DNA of 64,000 bases from an uncultured Lachnospira sp. (GTDB lineage: Bacteria; Bacillota; Clostridia; Lachnospirales; Lachnospiraceae), in contig CAMHLZ010000004.1 in assembly GCA_946186125.1 (NCBI GenBank), positions 37,321 through 101,320 on the forward strand. Reading direction: 5' to 3'. A program made the translations under genes and the position numbers. The notes under the pieces are model-generated. The model made no database searches. It worked only from the letters and a program-made list of their open reading frames with translations, and was not told the DNA's origin. How positions within the stretch are numbered: position 1 is the stretch's first letter; every line of letters starts with the position of its first letter. Positions 8,708 through 18,417 of the stretch are shown here, in pieces.

Positions 8708-9817
8708 TTATATATTTTTAATATAGTAATTTTTAGTATATTCTGTTACCAGATTCATCAACTGTAATCGAACAATTAACTTTACCACTTTAGCATTTTC
8801 ATAACCGGTTTCATCTGAAATCATGTCTATGCTTTTTGGTAACAAATCGAGACAACTATACACCACTTGCAAATCTTTTTCAAGCACATTTTTATTTTTT
8901 CTAAAAATTTCATCATTTTTTTTACAATCAACTCCTAATTCATCTAATATATCTTTTACACATGTAACAATACCGGCACCGCTTTTTATCAGTCTGTTAC
9001 ATCCTATGCTAAGGCTGTCCCCTATCCTTCCGGGAACGGCAAAAACTTCTTTTCCCTGATCCAATGCCGTCTCAACAGTTATAAACGTTCCACTTTTTTC
9101 CTTAGCTTCCACAACTATAACTATATCGGCAAAAGCACTTATTATTCTGTTTCTCTGTGGAAATCTGTAAGGAAGTGCTTTACTTCCGACAGGATATTCT
9201 GAAATAATACCACCATTTTCGATACTTTTTGTAAATATCTCAATATTTTCTTTTGGATAACATATATCTACTCCACTGCCTAATATACCGAAAGATTCTC
9301 CACTGCCCATAAGTGCACCTTTATGAGCAGCACCATCTATCCCTCTGGCCATGCCGCTGATAATCTGTACACCGTACATTGATAATTCCTTTGATAATTT
9401 CTCTGCAACCGTATATCCGTAATTGCTGCAAATCCTTGCTCCAATGACAGCTGCGGAAGGTTTTTTTTCATCAGGAAGCTTCCCACGTACATAAAGAGAA
9501 TACGGAGGATCATATATGTTTTTTAACTTTTCCGGATAATCCTCGCTTTCAATATGTATAAATCTGATATCTTTAGCGGCTAATTTTGAAAAATCTTCTT
9601 TTATACGTGAAATTTCCCTGCTTTTTATTATACAATCTATATCTTTATCATTAAGCTTACTGACCTTTTCTAAATCACATCTTCCTGCATAAAATACTTT
9701 TTCCGGCATTTTAAACATACTAATTATGTGAGCTGTTTTTTTATTTTCAATTCCCTGTATATTAGTAATCCAATACCAATATTCATCCTTCGTGAGCATA
9801 CTATAACTTTTCTGCAT
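8708..9817 (-). CDS. dprA: DNA-processing protein DprA (Smf)
   Basis: DprA binds incoming single-stranded DNA and loads RecA during natural transformation. I use the ATG at 9817 (369 residues, MQKSYSMLTKDEYWYW); it is preceded by AGGAAAGGA and leaves a 7-base gap after comM, whereas a longer start would overlap comM by about 100 bases. The Rossmann-like core contains the family motifs SGMARGIDGAAHKGAL, GSGVDICYP and a basic RFPQRNRIIS segment, followed by a small C-terminal winged-helix-like domain. Its pairing with comM suggests competence functions, although no com pseudopilus or comEC gene is in the window. Confidence 0.96.
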   Translation of the reverse strand: MQKSYSMLTKDEYWYWITNIQGIENKKTAHIISMFKMPEKVFYAGRCDLEKVSKLNDKDIDCIIKSREISRIKEDFSKLAAKDIRFIHIESEDYPEKLKNIYDPPYSLYVRGKLPDEKKPSAAVIGARICSNYGYTVAEKLSKELSMYGVQIISGMARGIDGAAHKGALMGSGESFGILGSGVDICYPKENIEIFTKSIENGGIISEYPVGSKALPYRFPQRNRIISAFADIVIVVEAKEKSGTFITVETALDQGKEVFAVPGRIGDSLSIGCNRLIKSGAGIVTCVKDILDELGVDCKKNDEIFRKNKNVLEKDLQVVYSCLDLLPKSIDMISDETGYENAKVVKLIVRLQLMNLVTEYTKNYYIKNI

Positions 9818-9824
9818 TGTATCT

Positions 9825-11345
9825 TTATTCCTTTCCTGATAATAATCTATATGCAATAGCTTCTTCAATATGCTCTGCAAGTATATTTTCATTCCCGTCC
9901 AGGTCTGCAATAGTTCTTGCAACTTTTAATATTTTAAAATAACCTCTCGATGTAATACCAAGAGTTTCATATGCTTTTTTTATAAGAAGTTCACCATCTT
10001 TTGAAAGTTTACAATATTTTATAATATCTTTTGGTAAAAGCTTAGCGTTATAACTGATACCAATATCTTTATATCTGTATTTTTGCCTCTCATATGCCTC
10101 TTCAATTCTACTTTTGACATTTTCCGAACTTTCCTCTTTTCTGCCGTCTGTCAGCTCTTCATATGCTATTCTCTGCACATCCACGCATATATCAATTCTG
10201 TCTCGTATAGCACCGCTTACTCTTGACTGATACTTTCTGACCTCTTCCTCAGTACATCTGCATTTCTCCCTGTCAGGAAAATATCCGCATTTACAAGGGT
10301 TCATAGCTGCAACAAATAAAAAATCACATTCATATTCATATGTTCCCATACTCCGCGTAATAACTATTTTTTTATCTTCAAGAGGTTGTCTTAAAGAATC
10401 AACCACCTGTGGGGTAAACTCGGGCAGTTCATCTAAAAACAATACACCTTTATGTGCTAATGCCACTTCGCCCGGTTTCGGATAGGTACCACCTCCCGTC
10501 ATGCCGGATATAGTAATAGTATGATGTGGCGCCCTGAACGGTCTTCCGCCAACCATACATCCATCCTTTAGCAAACCTGCTATACTATATATGCTTGTAA
10601 TATCTAATAATTCTTTTTGGGAAAGTTCGGGCATGATTCCGGTGATTCGCTTTGCAAGCATTGACTTACCGCTTCCCGGCTGCCCATTCAGAAGTATATT
10701 ATGATTCCCCGCTACTGAAATCTCTATGGCTCTTTTAGCTAAATCCTGACCATGAATTTCATTTAAATCATATTCACATTTATCGTATAATAAATTGTTA
10801 ACCTTAATTTTTCTATCATGTATTTTTCCTGAACATTCATATTCAACTGCCTCTTTTAGAGAATCGACCGGAATAATATTCATTCCTTCAACATGTGATG
10901 CTTCATTATAATTTCCAACCGGTATGACGCAATCCCGAATACCATGTCTCTTTGCTTCAATGACTATAGGCAATATACCGCTTACGGATCTTATTCTCCC
11001 ATTCAGACCAAGTTCGCCTATAAACAGACAATCTTTATCATTAGTATCACTAATTAACTCATATGCTTTCAATATTGCTATAGCAATCGGCAAATCAAAG
11101 TGTACTCCCATCTTTTTAATATCCCCAGGAGAAAGATTCACTACAATTCTGCCGGGTAACAGGTTATATCCTGAGTTCTTAATAGCAGATCTGACTCTCT
11201 CCTTCGCTTCTCTTACTTCAGATGATAACATGCCAACCATACTGAAATACGGCATCCCCTTAGAGCAATCAACCTCAGCATTAACTAAGTGTGCCCTCGC
11301 ACCATCCACAGTGCCTGTAATTACTGTATAAAATATAATAACCAC
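9825..11345 (-). CDS. comM: ComM/YifB family Mg-chelatase-like AAA+ helicase
   Basis: Proteins of this family are hexameric branch-migration helicases that extend recombination during natural transformation (shown for Vibrio ComM). The 506-residue sequence has the N-terminal ChlI-like domain (NLSPGDIKKMGVHFDLPIAI), the Walker A GQPGSGKSM at about residue 222, a sensor/arginine-finger region with RSMGTYEYECDFLFVAAMNP CKCGYFPD (the CxCG cluster is characteristic), and the Mg_chelatase C-terminal domain. It is the first gene of the comM-dprA-topA-codY unit and has its own promoter just downstream of the terminator of the pilus operon. Confidence 0.95.
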   Translation of the reverse strand: MVIIFYTVITGTVDGARAHLVNAEVDCSKGMPYFSMVGMLSSEVREAKERVRSAIKNSGYNLLPGRIVVNLSPGDIKKMGVHFDLPIAIAILKAYELISDTNDKDCLFIGELGLNGRIRSVSGILPIVIEAKRHGIRDCVIPVGNYNEASHVEGMNIIPVDSLKEAVEYECSGKIHDRKIKVNNLLYDKCEYDLNEIHGQDLAKRAIEISVAGNHNILLNGQPGSGKSMLAKRITGIMPELSQKELLDITSIYSIAGLLKDGCMVGGRPFRAPHHTITISGMTGGGTYPKPGEVALAHKGVLFLDELPEFTPQVVDSLRQPLEDKKIVITRSMGTYEYECDFLFVAAMNPCKCGYFPDREKCRCTEEEVRKYQSRVSGAIRDRIDICVDVQRIAYEELTDGRKEESSENVKSRIEEAYERQKYRYKDIGISYNAKLLPKDIIKYCKLSKDGELLIKKAYETLGITSRGYFKILKVARTIADLDGNENILAEHIEEAIAYRLLSGKE

Positions 11346-11379
11346 CTTATTTCTTTTTTATTTCCCCTCTCCTATCACA

Positions 11380-11408
11380 CTTATACCATTATTTAATAAT
11401 GGTGTCAA
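11380..11408 (-). promoter_or_regulatory. Promoter of comM-dprA-topA-codY with palindromic spacer
   Basis: On the minus strand, a consensus -35 box TTGACA (11408-11403) is separated by exactly 17 bases from TATAAG (11385-11380). The whole spacer is an 8-1-8 perfect inverted repeat (CCATTATT, one base, AATAATGG; 11386-11402). A second inverted repeat, TGTCA-AG-TGACA (11403-11414), overlaps the -35 box. This places likely operator sites inside the promoter; the binding protein is unknown. Confidence 0.75.
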
Positions 11409-11432
11409 GTGACATTAATGACACATTCCTGC

Positions 11433-11473
11433 AAAAAAAATGTTTCGCACCAGTATAAAACTGATGCGAAACA
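11433..11473 (-). terminator. Terminator of the type IV pilus operon
   Basis: On the minus strand, a hairpin of a 9-bp stem TGTTTCGCA, one C-A mismatch, then 3 further pairs closing a 7-base loop (11441-11473) is followed by eight Ts. It begins 9 bases after the stop codon of the 1927-residue gene and marks the end of the pilus operon. Confidence 0.9.
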
Positions 11474-11481
11474 CTTTAAAT

Positions 11482-14400
11482 TTAGTTAAGATTAAATAAT
11501 GATCTTATAACAACTTTTGCAGATGCAAAACTATACTTTGTAAGTATGTCTGTTGTGTTCTTATATTTTTCATACGTCTTATTATTAATAGTACTTACTA
11601 CTAATCTATAACCATCTTCTTCAAACAGCTTAGCAACTTTCTTTCCTTCAGATAATCCTGAACCACCGTGAAGTGATGTGTAGAAGTCTGCCAGGTCTGT
11701 ATATGATAAGTAGAATGTAGTTTCTCTTCTGTTAACAAGCTCTGTACCTGAAATGTTCATAACATTTCCTGAGGCATCCTTAAGCATTGAAGTCGTTCCA
11801 CCACCAAACGCCGGCTGATTTAACAACTTATCTGTACCTGCATCATACATACCATTTCCATTCTTATCAAGGAAAATATATGCATTAAGGAAGTCATGCT
11901 CTACACCTGCAACTTCATCATAGTCAGTTGCCTTAAATGTAACCTTGAGTGACTTATCTGTCTCATATCCATATAATACATCCTGCTGACCTGTAGCCGT
12001 TGTAACAGATACCGAATCAGTATAAGTAACATCAGGAGCAAAGTTTCCAAGCTTGATAGCCGCTACAACAGTATTAACAAATAACAGACACTCATTAGCC
12101 TTATTGTCAATCTTTCTATGTCCGGCACCTGTATATGTTATATTACCTTTAGAATAAATGTAATAGTTATTTGAACCGTCACCCTTAGTAGCATCATAAT
12201 AAGTTCCTTTGTTTCCACTAAGTGTATACCAAACAGTTGTATCATCATCCTCAACATCCAGTTTCAAGTACTGGAAGTGAGTATCAGTACCTAACGTAAG
12301 CTCATCTCCAATAACGAACGGATAGATAGAAATCTGACCCTTATTAGTACACTCAGTCTTTTTAGTAATCAACCAGTCACCATAAGCATTAGTTCCAATT
12401 TTGCTAGAACCATTCAAATAATTCCAATCACCTGTACCGGTTGAATACCACATTACCTGTCCGTCAACATAACCTCTCATCGCACCGCGATAACCAAGAT
12501 CCGGATCAGAAATCTGTGAATCATCTAACAAATACTTTCTGGCATTATACAATGATCTTGCCGGTTTGTACAACCATGATAAGTATCTGAACGAACCATC
12601 TGCAGTATTTGGTGCATCAACTATAGCCTCTGTTGAGAATGAAGCTCCATATGCATCCATTCCAAGAATACCTCTCAAATATGAAGTATTATATCTAGCA
12701 AAGTTCGTATTATAACCGTGAGACTGACCAAATGATTTTCCACCATTTGCATCAACATAATAATTAAATGAAGTAATATAACTTGAATTATCATGTGCAA
12801 ATAAAAGTGAATGATCCAATCCTCCATCTTCTGCTTTTGCCGTAAAGTAATCGACATTCTTTAAACAGTGGATATTATCAATATCAAGTACTTCGTAACT
12901 GTCTGAATATCCAAATACAATCATGTCGTACTCTTTACCTTCATCTGAAGCATCTGATTTTTGATCTTTATAATACTTTAACTTTCTAACTTTAATTCTC
13001 TGGTCTGTTCTTGGATCATAACTATCACCACAATCATTCCAGTTCTTAACAAAGTCAGGATACATTATCTTATCAACTCTGATATCATAATCCTGAATAT
13101 AACCTTTGTACTTATCAATCATGCCTGTGAAATCAAGTGTAGAACCACCCTGGGCACCACCCCAGTTATTCGTAGCCTGACAACTTACCCACAAAACGTT
13201 AACTCTTCGTTTTTCTTTCTTAAATGCTGAAAAACCTGTATATTCCCAATAATTTGAACCGTTAACCTTATTTACTGCTACAAGTCTCCAAGGTACAAAA
13301 CCTTCTACTCCACCAGGCCATTTACTATTCTTTGTAGCAACTGTAATCTGTCCCGTCTTCATATTAAAATACGTATCAGCAAGATCAAGCTCAACAGTTC
13401 TGTCAGAATTAAAGTTACCTGTACCTGATTTATCAATGTACATCTTAAATTCATAATTATCCTTAATCCACTCTAATGGTTTTTCTACATTAACATTTGG
13501 CTCAAGTGTAAAGTAACATGTAGCACCATTAACATCTTCTAAGTTACCAACACTACCTAAAGATAATAAGTTACCGTTTTTATCTCTGTCATATTCCTGT
13601 GGTGTATGAATCAGTTTAAAATCAACCTGGACATTTCTTTGTATAGCATATCCAAGACCGCCCTTATACTTCTCATCTGCACCCAAAAATTTAGGATTCT
13701 TTCCTGTTCTTGCGTTAGAAACACTTACAATACTTGCATAATCAAGACCATCTCTGATATCCCCTGCTCCAAGGCCCTTTGCCTGTTTAATAAATGCATA
13801 AAGTTTTGTATGCTTATCTAAATATTTCCACTTAGATGCAACGTCATATGAAGCAGATGCAGCATTGATTGTTGTACAATCTACATAATCATCTGAATCA
13901 AGTAATCCGTCTGCAAATAAAATCGGATAACCACCTTTCACGTAATCAAGCAAATCGTCCATTCTTGCAACAGTAATATCATTACCTGACAATCTCGTAG
14001 TAATATCTCCTTTATTTTGAACATAATTCAAAGCAGGATTTAAATAATTCTTTCCATTCTTAAACTCTGCGAAGAAATATTCTTTCCAGATATTTAAATC
14101 TTTCTGAACATTAGTCTTCACACTTCCTACCACAGAATAATCTGAAGCAACAGTTCCTCTTAAAGAACCTCCTACTGCTCTTTCCTGTCCGATTCCTGTA
14201 TAGACGAGACCATTCATAAAATAACTCTCACCCATAACAGTACTGTTACCATAAAATGCTCTTTCTATTGTAGTACCATCAGCAGCCTTATATGTCTTCT
14301 TATTCATATATCCCGGATTTATTCCAAAATATACCATATCATATGTGCCGTTAAGTCGCTCATGTCGTGTATCAAACTCTCTTACGCTGACAGTCTCAAC

Positions 14401-17265
14401 TGTAAAGTAATTATTATAATTTGTTTCATTCATCGCCGGAAGTTCAACTCTCATCCAGTCAGCTAATTCCTGAAACTTCTTATATTCTGTAAAATCACTT
14501 ACACCACCTGTTGGCTGTATCTCCAGAATCTTGAAAGGAATACTCTGAATCTGATTAAGACTGATACCCATAATCTCTCTGATTATCTCAGCTTTTGTCT
14601 TCCCATCTCCTTCTTTTAAAACCATTTTCTTTTGTGGTTCCTTATCTGATCCTGAGAATTTAGTTCCCTCTGTCTTAGTAACCGGCCATCTCTTTAAAGT
14701 CTTATTATATATATTTGCAGCTCCGGTTACATTAGAATCTGTTCCAGGCACACTTGCAGTATTAGTTATATAAAACAGTACGCCGTCTGATAGTGTACCT
14801 TTATATACTTCTGTATAGTTGAATTCACCCCAGTCAGCTCTGTTAATATAGAAATAAATCTGACTTGTTGTGGCAGGAACATCTACATAATATGTACATT
14901 TGTAATATTGATTTGTCTTATATGAATTACTACTGTAATTCTTAGTCATATCATATGTCGCAATCTGACCTACCTGAACCTGCTCAGTCTTTTCATTTCC
15001 ATCTAAATCTTTATATTTATATTCTGCACCCTGATATCCGGCAACTACACAGTTATGCCACCAGTTAGCATTTCCGCCATCAAGATTCTTTGTACAGAAA
15101 TATACTCTGATATATGGTAATGTTATTTCTTCATAAGCTGCTGAAATAGCTTTTCCTTTATAATCTTCCGCTGCAAATGCCTTTCCACCAAAATATCCGT
15201 CGTCATCAGCTGAAGGTACGTATGCAAATACATTATCTTTAACATAACTTGTTCCGGCCTCAGCAAGCACAGAACCATCTGCATTGTAAACTTTACCAAC
15301 TACCGCCGGCTGACAGAATTTTGATTTGTCAGCTGAGCCTTCATCAGCGTAGCTGTCACAAAATGTTCCTGCAAACCATTCAGGTGTTGTAGAACCATTC
15401 AAAATACCATTTTCATTAATGCTTGATTTAACAGTATCAAAATAATCCTTTGTCATCTGTCTTAATACTAAAAGTAACTTATACATATTGTTACTGCTTC
15501 CAGGTGCTGTAGTATAATCTCCGAGTGTCTTTGATGACAATAATTCAGTATTATACATTAATGCAATTCCATCTGACGTAATCTTATCATACATCGCTAA
15601 AGCCACAGACCATGAAGGAATATCACAAGATACATCGTTAGAACCTATTTCATTGTTCACATATTCAAACAAGTCATTCTTAATCTTATCAATAGAATAT
15701 GACCATTCAAATCCACCCTCAGGCTTCTCTTTCTGAACAGAAAGTGCACCTTCACTAAGTTCTCCAAGTCTTGTAATGTATTTTTCAAGATTATATGATT
15801 TATATTCTGCTAAGTCCATAAGTGTAAAATATTCGTCGAATTCATCTTCTGTTATGGCAGCAATGTCACCAGATTTACCTGCAACTCCTGCAACTGTATT
15901 AAACGCCTTATCTTTTTCAGCATCATTAACTGTTAATATATAATTAGCGCCGAAATAATCGTTAATATTATCAGCATCAGCAGCATCAATTGTTTCATAT
16001 ATTCCCATAAATGCTGATGTATATTCATCGATATTTTCAGGTATATACTTATAATCTCCTGAGATACAATAAATACCTGTTATTGCTTTCGATACATAAG
16101 GCGTAAAATCAAACCCGTCTATTGGATTACCATCAGCATCAAATGATTCAGGTAATGTCTTAGCTATTATATTTTTTAATGTAGATATACCATTATCTCT
16201 GTTATTATTATTTACTGCAGCAATACCTTTTAAAATCTTTTTATTGGTTCTTAATGAATTATCCTTAATATATGTAACATAATCATCAGCATTTTCATCA
16301 ACATAACCGTTAAAAGTACTTAAAGCAGCTTTAAATCTGACAATATCATCATCTGAAAGTGTAGCGGCATCAACATAACCGGCTACTATATTTTTAGCAT
16401 TCTTTTTAAAATCTTCATTTATCTTTTCAATCGCTGCTGTTATCTTTGTGACTGATTCATCTACAGTTGAACCTGTAAGTGAATTCTTCTCTAATGCCGC
16501 AATTCCTGAAATATATTCAGTAATGAAATGCTTATCACAATTTGTAATACCAGCCATATCAAATGTATCAAGTGTCAAAGCTTTTGCAGCAGATGCTCTT
16601 CCTGCAGCTGTTGTAATAGTTTTAACAGCAATCTCTTTTACAGACATTGATGTACTGTATGTACTTGCATAATTACACCCATAATCACCTTTTGCAACAC
16701 CGTCTTTTCCGCTGTTCATAATCTGGTCATAATAGTACAAAAGATTCGGATCATAATCGGCCGAATTAATATAAACAAGATCAACATTATTAAAATCATC
16801 TTCTGACAACTCAGAAGCAGTAACAACTTTAACTGTTATTGTATCTCCATCTTCATACATATATCCGTCAAGAACATCGTCAGCAAATTTCGTACCATTT
16901 GTTGCTACAACTGTGTAATTTCCCGGTGTTCCTGTAATATCGTATCCTGTAGCATCCTTAAACTCAGCAAAATCTATATCACCTGTATAAGCTTCAATTG
17001 CCTCGTTTGTAATAGGAGCACTGTCACCACCGACCGTATAACCTAATATCTGCTGACCACGCTGTGCGACAATCTCAAGAATCGTTATGTTCTTTGTATA
17101 AGTATAAGAGACTGTTCCATCATCATTTTTTGTCATTTTAAAAACGCCGGCAAGTATATTAGAGCCATATAAACTTGCTACACCGACACATAGCAGAATT
17201 GCCGCCATAATAATGCCGGTAATTGCCATCTTTTTTCTGTTTCTCTTAAAAAATCTTCTAGACAT
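11482..17265 (-). CDS. Giant (1927 aa) anchored/secreted surface protein at end of pilus operon; candidate tip adhesin
   Basis: Not assignable to a characterised family with certainty; it resembles large Lachnospiraceae proteins that I recall as DUF5057-type. The basic N-terminus (RRFFKRNRKK) precedes one hydrophobic segment at about residues 13-35, so the protein is anchored or secreted with the rest outside; there is no prepilin cleavage motif. What can be seen: an alpha-helical, Asp/Asn-rich region (about 150-690), an aromatic beta-rich segment at about 716-835 (YIRVYFC, NWWHNCVV, YFYINRADW) that resembles a carbohydrate-binding module, two spaced segments sharing the core YDM(V/I)xFG (about 974 and 1445), and a calcium-loop-like DKNGNGMYDAG near 1798. 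Tyr, Asn, Asp and Gly are abundant and Cys is scarce. It is the last gene of the pilus operon, 22 bases after a minor prepilin, and is followed by a strong terminator. The position suggests a pilus-associated adhesin comparable to PilY1, which is inference. Confidence 0.75.
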   Translation of the reverse strand: MSRRFFKRNRKKMAITGIIMAAILLCVGVASLYGSNILAGVFKMTKNDDGTVSYTYTKNITILEIVAQRGQQILGYTVGGDSAPITNEAIEAYTGDIDFAEFKDATGYDITGTPGNYTVVATNGTKFADDVLDGYMYEDGDTITVKVVTASELSEDDFNNVDLVYINSADYDPNLLYYYDQIMNSGKDGVAKGDYGCNYASTYSTSMSVKEIAVKTITTAAGRASAAKALTLDTFDMAGITNCDKHFITEYISGIAALEKNSLTGSTVDESVTKITAAIEKINEDFKKNAKNIVAGYVDAATLSDDDIVRFKAALSTFNGYVDENADDYVTYIKDNSLRTNKKILKGIAAVNNNNRDNGISTLKNIIAKTLPESFDADGNPIDGFDFTPYVSKAITGIYCISGDYKYIPENIDEYTSAFMGIYETIDAADADNINDYFGANYILTVNDAEKDKAFNTVAGVAGKSGDIAAITEDEFDEYFTLMDLAEYKSYNLEKYITRLGELSEGALSVQKEKPEGGFEWSYSIDKIKNDLFEYVNNEIGSNDVSCDIPSWSVALAMYDKITSDGIALMYNTELLSSKTLGDYTTAPGSSNNMYKLLLVLRQMTKDYFDTVKSSINENGILNGSTTPEWFAGTFCDSYADEGSADKSKFCQPAVVGKVYNADGSVLAEAGTSYVKDNVFAYVPSADDDGYFGGKAFAAEDYKGKAISAAYEEITLPYIRVYFCTKNLDGGNANWWHNCVVAGYQGAEYKYKDLDGNEKTEQVQVGQIATYDMTKNYSSNSYKTNQYYKCTYYVDVPATTSQIYFYINRADWGEFNYTEVYKGTLSDGVLFYITNTASVPGTDSNVTGAANIYNKTLKRWPVTKTEGTKFSGSDKEPQKKMVLKEGDGKTKAEIIREIMGISLNQIQSIPFKILEIQPTGGVSDFTEYKKFQELADWMRVELPAMNETNYNNYFTVETVSVREFDTRHERLNGTYDMVYFGINPGYMNKKTYKAADGTTIERAFYGNSTVMGESYFMNGLVYTGIGQERAVGGSLRGTVASDYSVVGSVKTNVQKDLNIWKEYFFAEFKNGKNYLNPALNYVQNKGDITTRLSGNDITVARMDDLLDYVKGGYPILFADGLLDSDDYVDCTTINAASASYDVASKWKYLDKHTKLYAFIKQAKGLGAGDIRDGLDYASIVSVSNARTGKNPKFLGADEKYKGGLGYAIQRNVQVDFKLIHTPQEYDRDKNGNLLSLGSVGNLEDVNGATCYFTLEPNVNVEKPLEWIKDNYEFKMYIDKSGTGNFNSDRTVELDLADTYFNMKTGQITVATKNSKWPGGVEGFVPWRLVAVNKVNGSNYWEYTGFSAFKKEKRRVNVLWVSCQATNNWGGAQGGSTLDFTGMIDKYKGYIQDYDIRVDKIMYPDFVKNWNDCGDSYDPRTDQRIKVRKLKYYKDQKSDASDEGKEYDMIVFGYSDSYEVLDIDNIHCLKNVDYFTAKAEDGGLDHSLLFAHDNSSYITSFNYYVDANGGKSFGQSHGYNTNFARYNTSYLRGILGMDAYGASFSTEAIVDAPNTADGSFRYLSWLYKPARSLYNARKYLLDDSQISDPDLGYRGAMRGYVDGQVMWYSTGTGDWNYLNGSSKIGTNAYGDWLITKKTECTNKGQISIYPFVIGDELTLGTDTHFQYLKLDVEDDDTTVWYTLSGNKGTYYDATKGDGSNNYYIYSKGNITYTGAGHRKIDNKANECLLFVNTVVAAIKLGNFAPDVTYTDSVSVTTATGQQDVLYGYETDKSLKVTFKATDYDEVAGVEHDFLNAYIFLDKNGNGMYDAGTDKLLNQPAFGGGTTSMLKDASGNVMNISGTELVNRRETTFYLSYTDLADFYTSLHGGSGLSEGKKVAKLFEEDGYRLVVSTINNKTYEKYKNTTDILTKYSFASAKVVIRSLFNLN

Positions 17266-17287
17266 CCTGCATACCTCCTTTTACAAT

Positions 17288-17836
17288 TTATTTATTTCTG
17301 AATTTGTATTTCTTAATTATTTTATCAGTCTTATTATTTAATGATACATCAAATTCAACCTCAACGAGTCCAGACTTCTCACCCGTTGCCAATGCTGTCT
17401 TTACATGTCCTGTAGCATCTGTCTCGTATTCATCTAACACATATGACACGTTGAATAAAGAAACGTTAGATGAAAGAAGATGTTTTTTCAAATCTGCCCC
17501 AACTGTATCAGTCAATCCATATAATGCAAGCTTTCCGCTTCCATCATAACATATTTTCTGATATCCTGTATCAAATACAGTCCATGTAGTTCCGCTATAC
17601 ACAACGGATGTTATGTCCGATGTTGAAGCCTTTCCGTTTTCAACAGCATCTACTATTGCATTTTCAATAAATTGTGTTTCCTCCTGGAGTTCTGCATTTT
17701 TACGACTCATGTCGTAACTCCTTAGTCCCGTCAGCACAAACGAATACGCAGCAACTATAACTATGCACGATATCGCTAATCCAACAAGTAACTCCACAAG
17801 AGTGAAACCCGAATCACTCATTTTTTCCTTATTCAT
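17288..17836 (-). CDS. Minor type IV prepilin (GspJ/PilW-like)
   Basis: A 182-residue protein with a class III (prepilin) signal: a short charged leader ending in DSG, then FTLVELLVGLAISCIVIVAA. The cleavage glycine and Glu at +5 are both present, so it should be processed by the prepilin peptidase encoded at 24511 and inserted in the pilus or pseudopilus. The C-terminal part is beta-rich and ends with a basic KTDKIIKKYKFRNK tail. It is the fourth of four consecutive minor prepilin-like genes and immediately precedes the 1927-residue gene. Its exact correspondence to GspJ or PilW is inferred from order and size only. Confidence 0.85.
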   Translation of the reverse strand: MNKEKMSDSGFTLVELLVGLAISCIVIVAAYSFVLTGLRSYDMSRKNAELQEETQFIENAIVDAVENGKASTSDITSVVYSGTTWTVFDTGYQKICYDGSGKLALYGLTDTVGADLKKHLLSSNVSLFNVSYVLDEYETDATGHVKTALATGEKSGLVEVEFDVSLNNKTDKIIKKYKFRNK

Positions 17837-17850
17837 ATTTCCACCCTTTC

Positions 17851-18396
17851 CTATTCCTCGAAGAATTTTCCTGTGCTTAACGCTAATCCGATCGTCTTCG
17901 AATATTTTGTTCCTGAATAAACCTCTATACCATCTATATCGGTACTTGCACCACCGGATTTTATATACGCATTTTTGAATTTTCCGCTTCTTGAATACTC
18001 AATCCATATATAATCTCCGCTGGCAAAATCAATCATCGCACCCGTTGATGAATTCCTTACTCTTAATTTATTCTTCGAACCAAGACTCTCAGATTCAAAA
18101 AGCTTTCCGGCTGGAGTAGGAACAGAATATGATGTAGCATCACAATCCTTTACAACATCTGCTACAATATTATTACCGCTGTAATATATAGCTGATGCCC
18201 ACTGACCACCCTTTGAAACTGTCTGAGTCCTTGAAGACGACATTGTATCTTCTACTGCTTTGTATCCCTGTTTGAAATTACTTAGTCCTATCAGACTGTA
18301 AATTCCAACGCTTGCTCCGGTAACAACGGCCATAATAGCAATTGTTACAATAATCTCAATCAACGAAAAACCTAAATCCTTTTTATTATGACGCAT
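17851..18396 (-). CDS. Minor type IV prepilin (GspH/FimT-like)
   Basis: A 181-residue protein with a prepilin signal, leader MRHNKKDLG followed by FSLIEIIVTIAIMAVVTGAS, keeping the glycine at -1 and Glu at +5. Size and the compact beta-rich globular domain after the N-terminal helix fit a FimT/GspH-like minor pilin. It lies 21 bases before the start side of the 873-residue GspK-like gene product in the operon and 14 bases before the next prepilin, so the four are co-transcribed. The precise subclass is uncertain. Confidence 0.85.
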   Translation of the reverse strand: MRHNKKDLGFSLIEIIVTIAIMAVVTGASVGIYSLIGLSNFKQGYKAVEDTMSSSRTQTVSKGGQWASAIYYSGNNIVADVVKDCDATSYSVPTPAGKLFESESLGSKNKLRVRNSSTGAMIDFASGDYIWIEYSRSGKFKNAYIKSGGASTDIDGIEVYSGTKYSKTIGLALSTGKFFEE

Positions 18397-18417
18397 TGTT
18401 AACCCTCACTTTCTAAA

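Noticed and set aside
15821..16400. Alternate open frames on the plus strand inside the 1927-residue gene and other long minus-strand genes
   Set aside because: They lack ribosome-binding sites and family features and mirror the codon bias of the minus-strand genes.
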